This document shows positions 61,385-64,000 of a stretch of 64,000 nucleotides of DNA, one piece after another. The DNA is from Effrenium voratum (lineage: Eukaryota; Sar; Dinophyceae; Suessiales; Symbiodiniaceae), in the NCBI GenBank assembly GCA_963377175.1, contig CAUJNA010001491.1, positions 550,001 through 614,000 of the forward strand. The letters run 5' to 3'. Position 1 is the first letter of the stretch. Every line of letters starts with the position of its first letter. Made by a program: the position numbers and the translations under genes. The notes beneath the pieces are model-generated. The model saw nothing but the letters and a program-made list of their open reading frames with translations. It searched no databases and was not told where the DNA came from.

Positions 61385-62682
61385 GTCATGGATTTCGTTG
61401 CCACCATTTCCTCACGAGCTCCATCAGGAAGAGCGCGAAGAAGTAGCCCTACAGCCCGCCTCTCCAGCCTCCGCCATTTCGGTTCTTGAAGTTCCGGAGG
61501 GTCCTTCGGCTGCAGCTTGAGTCTTTCCAGCGGCGGCGTAGTCTGGTACTTTCCGTACCACGTCCTCGCCGATTCCACCACTTGCTGCCACCATTGCTGT
61601 GACGATTCACTGAGGTCCGCCATGATCGGCTCCAGGACACAAATCCAGTCTCCCAGGTCAATGGGAGCACTCTCCGGCTTATACTCCACAAGCTTCGGCA
61701 ACTCCGTCGTGACATTCTTCACCGTCTCGCTCGTGTCGTCGCCGTGGTCCACCTTCTTCTTTGTGTCCAACATCTGCTGCTGCATGTTCTGCATGCCCTG
61801 CACGATCTTCAGCATGATGTCCAGGGACTTGTCCTTCGGGCCCGTCGGCTCGTCCTCCCGTAGCTCCGAGGATTCTTCCTCAGGATCAGCAGGTTCACCT
61901 CGAGCTCCACGGCCTTCAGGGGCTCCATGTTCCTCAGGCGTAGCAAACCTGTCACTCTGATCACCTCCTCGAGCAGCTTCCACCTCCGGCGGTTTCCAGT
62001 TCTGCTGCATGTCCTGGACTTGGCTGAGGCATCGCCCCACCTCCTGATGGAGCCTCCGGTTATCCGCCAGGATCTGTGCCATGTAGTAGCGCATCTCCTG
62101 CATCGGATCTGGCCATTGAGCATGCCGTCCTGGTTCAGGTAGCCCCGGCTGTTGCAGCGATCCTTGATCTTGCCATTGAGCAAGCCGTGAGCCTTCAAGA
62201 TGTCCCCCAGGTCCAAGAAGTACCAGCTGCGGCCCCAGTTCTTGCCGTTGAGCAGGCCGTGGGCCTTCAGCATCTCCCGCTGGTCCTGGTAGAGCAAGAT
62301 GTTGTGCTGCCAGCGCGAACTGCCTTTCCACCTGCATGCCCTCATTGGACCGCTGGATGTAGCCCTCAAAACCTCCATGACCTGTTGCAGCTCCCGTTGC
62401 GTGAATGAGCGGAGCCTCGGCTGTCCACTCATCCAACCTTCTCATCTGCTCCGGAGTGAACAGCTCGTTCTCTGCCGGCCCGGGCTGAATCGACGATGGC
62501 TCCCCCTGCGGCCCTCCAGGCCATTGGGTCGAAGCTGCCGCCTCAATCAACCCGTCCGGCCTGGCTATCAGGGCAGGTTCCACCACCTCCTCCACCACTG
62601 GGCCGACTCGGCCTCCAGTTCCCTTTCCGTTGGTCTCCAGGGTGGTCCTTCTCCGGGTCCTCCCTGGTTCAGCGCCATCCAT
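61321..62682 (-). CDS. gag: Gag, N-terminal part (453 aa)
   Basis: Starts at ATG (MDGAEPGRTRRRTTLETNGK) 38 bases inside the 5' LTR edge. Residues 1-300 are Gln/Pro/Glu-rich, with a helical QILADNRRLHQEVGRCLSQV coiled-coil-like stretch. About 350-450 (VEYKPESAPIDLGDWICVLE, ALPDGAREEMVATKSMTCYA) looks like the start of the capsid domain common in Copia Gag. The frame runs out at DWWRNRSS while the continuation VEKSVILKNL lies in the -1 frame. A one-base deletion near 61340 is the simplest explanation, as no slippery heptamer is present. Confidence 0.75.
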   Translation of the reverse strand: MDGAEPGRTRRRTTLETNGKGTGGRVGPVVEEVVEPALIARPDGLIEAAASTQWPGGPQGEPSSIQPGPAENELFTPEQMRRLDEWTAEAPLIHATGAATGHGGFEGYIQRSNEGMQVERQFALAAQHLALPGPAGDAEGPRPAQRQELGPQLVLLGPGGHLEGSRLAQWQDQGSLQQPGLPEPGRHAQWPDPMQEMRYYMAQILADNRRLHQEVGRCLSQVQDMQQNWKPPEVEAARGGDQSDRFATPEEHGAPEGRGARGEPADPEEESSELREDEPTGPKDKSLDIMLKIVQGMQNMQQQMLDTKKKVDHGDDTSETVKNVTTELPKLVEYKPESAPIDLGDWICVLEPIMADLSESSQQWWQQVVESARTWYGKYQTTPPLERLKLQPKDPPELQEPKWRRLERRAVGLLLRALPDGAREEMVATKSMTCYAILCKLMASYDWWRNRSS

Positions 62683-62698
62683 GGCGCCAGTGTCACAC

Positions 62699-62720
62699 CG
62701 CGTGACTTGGGCTCATAACC
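62699..62720 (-). promoter_or_regulatory. Primer-binding site matching the tRNA-Met anticodon arm
   Basis: On the element strand the LTR is followed by GGTTATGAGCCCAAGTCAC. Its complement GACTTGGGCTCATAACC has a CTCATAA loop with anticodon CAU between pairing stem bases, as in tRNA-Met. This is the half-tRNA priming arrangement known from Drosophila copia. Confidence 0.7.
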
Positions 62721-62860
62721 TGTGAATCTGGCTATCAGTCCGGCGCACTTTTGTCTGTGCGCTTCGAGTACAAAGCGGCTTCCGGGACCGCTTACTAATC
62801 TCAAACCTCAAGCAAGGGGCCTCAAAGTGGCTACCCTCCACATGTTTTGGAAAACCTGCA
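62721..62860 (-). repeat. 5' LTR of the compact element
   Basis: 140 bp, same as 55002-55141, adjoining the GGGC target duplication at 62861-62864. Confidence 0.9.
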
Positions 62861-63468
62861 GGGCAACCCTGTGTCATGTGGCCACCCCTGAAATGGGCGG
62901 TTTCCCTCTGGTTTACCGAGGTGTAAGCCACAAAAAGCGGGCAGTATTTTTCCGAGGCTCCGCACCAAATGGGGATCTCCGGTTTTGAACCATCCCCGGG
63001 TTCCACGATTTCCCCGGCACTGTCGTGGCGCGGATGTTTTTCTTTTTTCACCACTTCATCATGTTCAAGTCTTTATTCGTGTTGGTTGCCTTAATTTCCT
63101 GCTGCGGATTTGGGTTTGGGCCCCCCCAATGTTGAACAACCCAGCCAAAAAATGAGTGGCCCTTGTTGGGGGCAGATGTTGGGGGAAGAAGGGCAGAACC
63201 TGGCACAATAGCGAGCACTTTGGTGCATGTTGCTTGGCTGTTAGGACTTCAACTTGTTGCCAACTAATGGGTTTTCCATTAAACCACTAAAAGTTAAACT
63301 TTTAGCAGGGGAGCAGAAAGCAACCGAGAGCATATGAGACAACACGGATCGCATTTGAGATATCTCGGACCAAGCTCAAATTGGGTCCAGCTGCAGGATG
63401 TCGACCGCGAGCCGGAAACCCAATCAAAGCCCACTCCAAAACGAGTATTTGGAAGGCGGCACCATTGC
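62861..63468. other. Intergenic stretch, no gene recognised
   Basis: Short chance frames only. 63250-63310 holds a single degenerate TTTAGTGG-type hairpin repeat (CCACTAAAAGTTAAACTTTTAG). Confidence 0.45.
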
Positions 63469-63588
63469 CTGCCATTTGCTTAAGAATATGTTTCCCCCCT
63501 GTTGGTTTTAAATGGAATCTATCACTACTGGAAGTACATATGTTTTTTGTTTTTTGTGTTTTTTCCTTGGGGCTTGAGCAAATGGCAG
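63469..63588. mobile_element. CTTAAG inverted-repeat element, copy 3, with TTGC target duplication
   Basis: Ends CTGCCATTTGCTTAAG and CTTGAGCAAATGGCAG. Flanks are TTGC at 63465-63468 and 63589-63592. The core CCCCTGTTGGTTTTAAATGGAATC followed by ATCACTACTGGAAG matches the 50-53 kb and 6.1 kb fragments. Confidence 0.75.
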
Positions 63589-63669
63589 TTGCATGTTATC
63601 TCGGTTCGTTCCACCAGTCTACGTTGGTTCTGGTCTACTTGGTGGCTCTCAGCCATCCGGTTCCTTAGC

Positions 63670-63880
63670 TTTTTAGATCTTTTTAGTGTTTAGTGGTTGG
63701 TTTTCCATTTGGCCCACTAAAAGTTATTTTCACTTTTCACGGGGTCTTTTTAGTGTTTAGTGGATGGTTTTCCATTTGGCCCACTAAAAGTTCGTCACTT
63801 TTCGCGGGGGCTTTTTAGTGTTTAGTGGTTGGTTTTCCATTTGGCCCACCAAAAATTGGGATTTTCGCTTTTCGCGGATC
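63670..63880. repeat. 62-65 bp tandem hairpin repeat, three copies
   Basis: Each unit reads CTTTTTAGTGTTTAGTGG, TGGTTTTCCATTTGGCCCAC, CAAAA and CTTTTCGCGG. TTTTAGTG and CACTAAAA in each unit can pair, giving a hairpin. Units start at about 63683, 63747 and 63810. Single degenerate relatives lie at 5128 and 63250. Confidence 0.8.
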
Positions 63881-64000
63881 TGAAAACGGGCCCAGTCGAC
63901 GGCTGGGCTGTGGCCAGGTGATGAAGGGCAAGCTGATGACGGTGGAAGATCGCGCAGGCAGCGGACTGGTCCGCCGCTGGGACGAACCTTCCAGCGGTTT

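Larger units (their letters stand above)
55002..62860 (-). mobile_element. Compact Copia-type LTR retrotransposon (7.86 kb)
   Basis: Two 140-bp LTRs with no difference I could see flank gag, protease, methyltransferase-like domain, integrase, reverse transcriptase and RNase H on the minus strand. GGGC is duplicated at 54998-55001 and 62861-62864. Primer site and polypurine tract are where expected. The integrase-before-RT order is Copia. One frameshift in gag and one TAG in integrase interrupt it, although the LTR identity points to a recent insertion. Confidence 0.92.

Overview
The window looks like repeat-rich nuclear DNA of a dinoflagellate (Symbiodiniaceae or a relative). The basis is: very large Copia-type LTR retrotransposons with RNA-binding CCCH fingers and acidic inserts, an interstitial block of CCCTAAA-type telomere repeat, an LTR segment close to the 3' half of the dinoflagellate spliced leader, many short inverted-repeat elements, and isolated GC3-rich exon-like islands. 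I find no rRNA, no CRISPR array and no intact host gene. The species is not determined.

Region 1 (1-12842) is a mosaic without a recognisable intact gene. It holds several families of 80-220 bp terminal-inverted-repeat elements. One family (CTAGGTCC ends, 4-bp target duplications) has intron-like internal signals. It also holds a telomere-like block (3086-3306), a 13-bp satellite (6917-7319), a CTTGCA-rich array, a 73-bp satellite (7672-8060), a tRNA-like segment and long G/C homopolymers.

Region 2 (12843-50037) is bounded by two apparently identical 457-bp LTRs (TG...CA). Inside are two near-identical tandem copies (offset about 14.46 kb) of one giant Copia-type element, joined across a 100-N gap at 28396-28495. 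The 5' part of copy A and the 3' part of copy B together describe one element of about 22.7 kb. Its order is: LTR, a primer site resembling a tRNA anticodon arm, gag, a -1 frameshift signal, pol (protease, integrase, methyltransferase-like domain, dUTPase, reverse transcriptase, RNase H), ORF3, ORF4, polypurine tract, LTR. gag and pol are coupled by a GGGTTTT slippery site with a strong downstream stem. ORF4 starts on an ATGA overlap with the ORF3 stop. Each copy carries different small lesions, while the LTRs look identical. That suggests either scaffolding of two haplotype or element copies, or uncorrected sequence errors.

Region 3 (50038-55001) is again gene-poor, with degenerate inverted-repeat elements and one exon-like island near 54272.

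Region 4 (55002-62860) is a second, compact 7.9-kb Copia-type element on the minus strand. It has identical 140-bp LTRs, a GGGC target duplication, a primer site matching a tRNA-Met anticodon arm, and a polypurine tract. Its gag and pol are interrupted by one -1 frameshift and one in-frame TAG inside the integrase core. It also carries a methyltransferase-like segment, here between protease and integrase, and C-terminal membrane segments.

Region 5 (62861-64000) holds another inverted-repeat element and a 62-65 bp hairpin repeat in three tandem copies.
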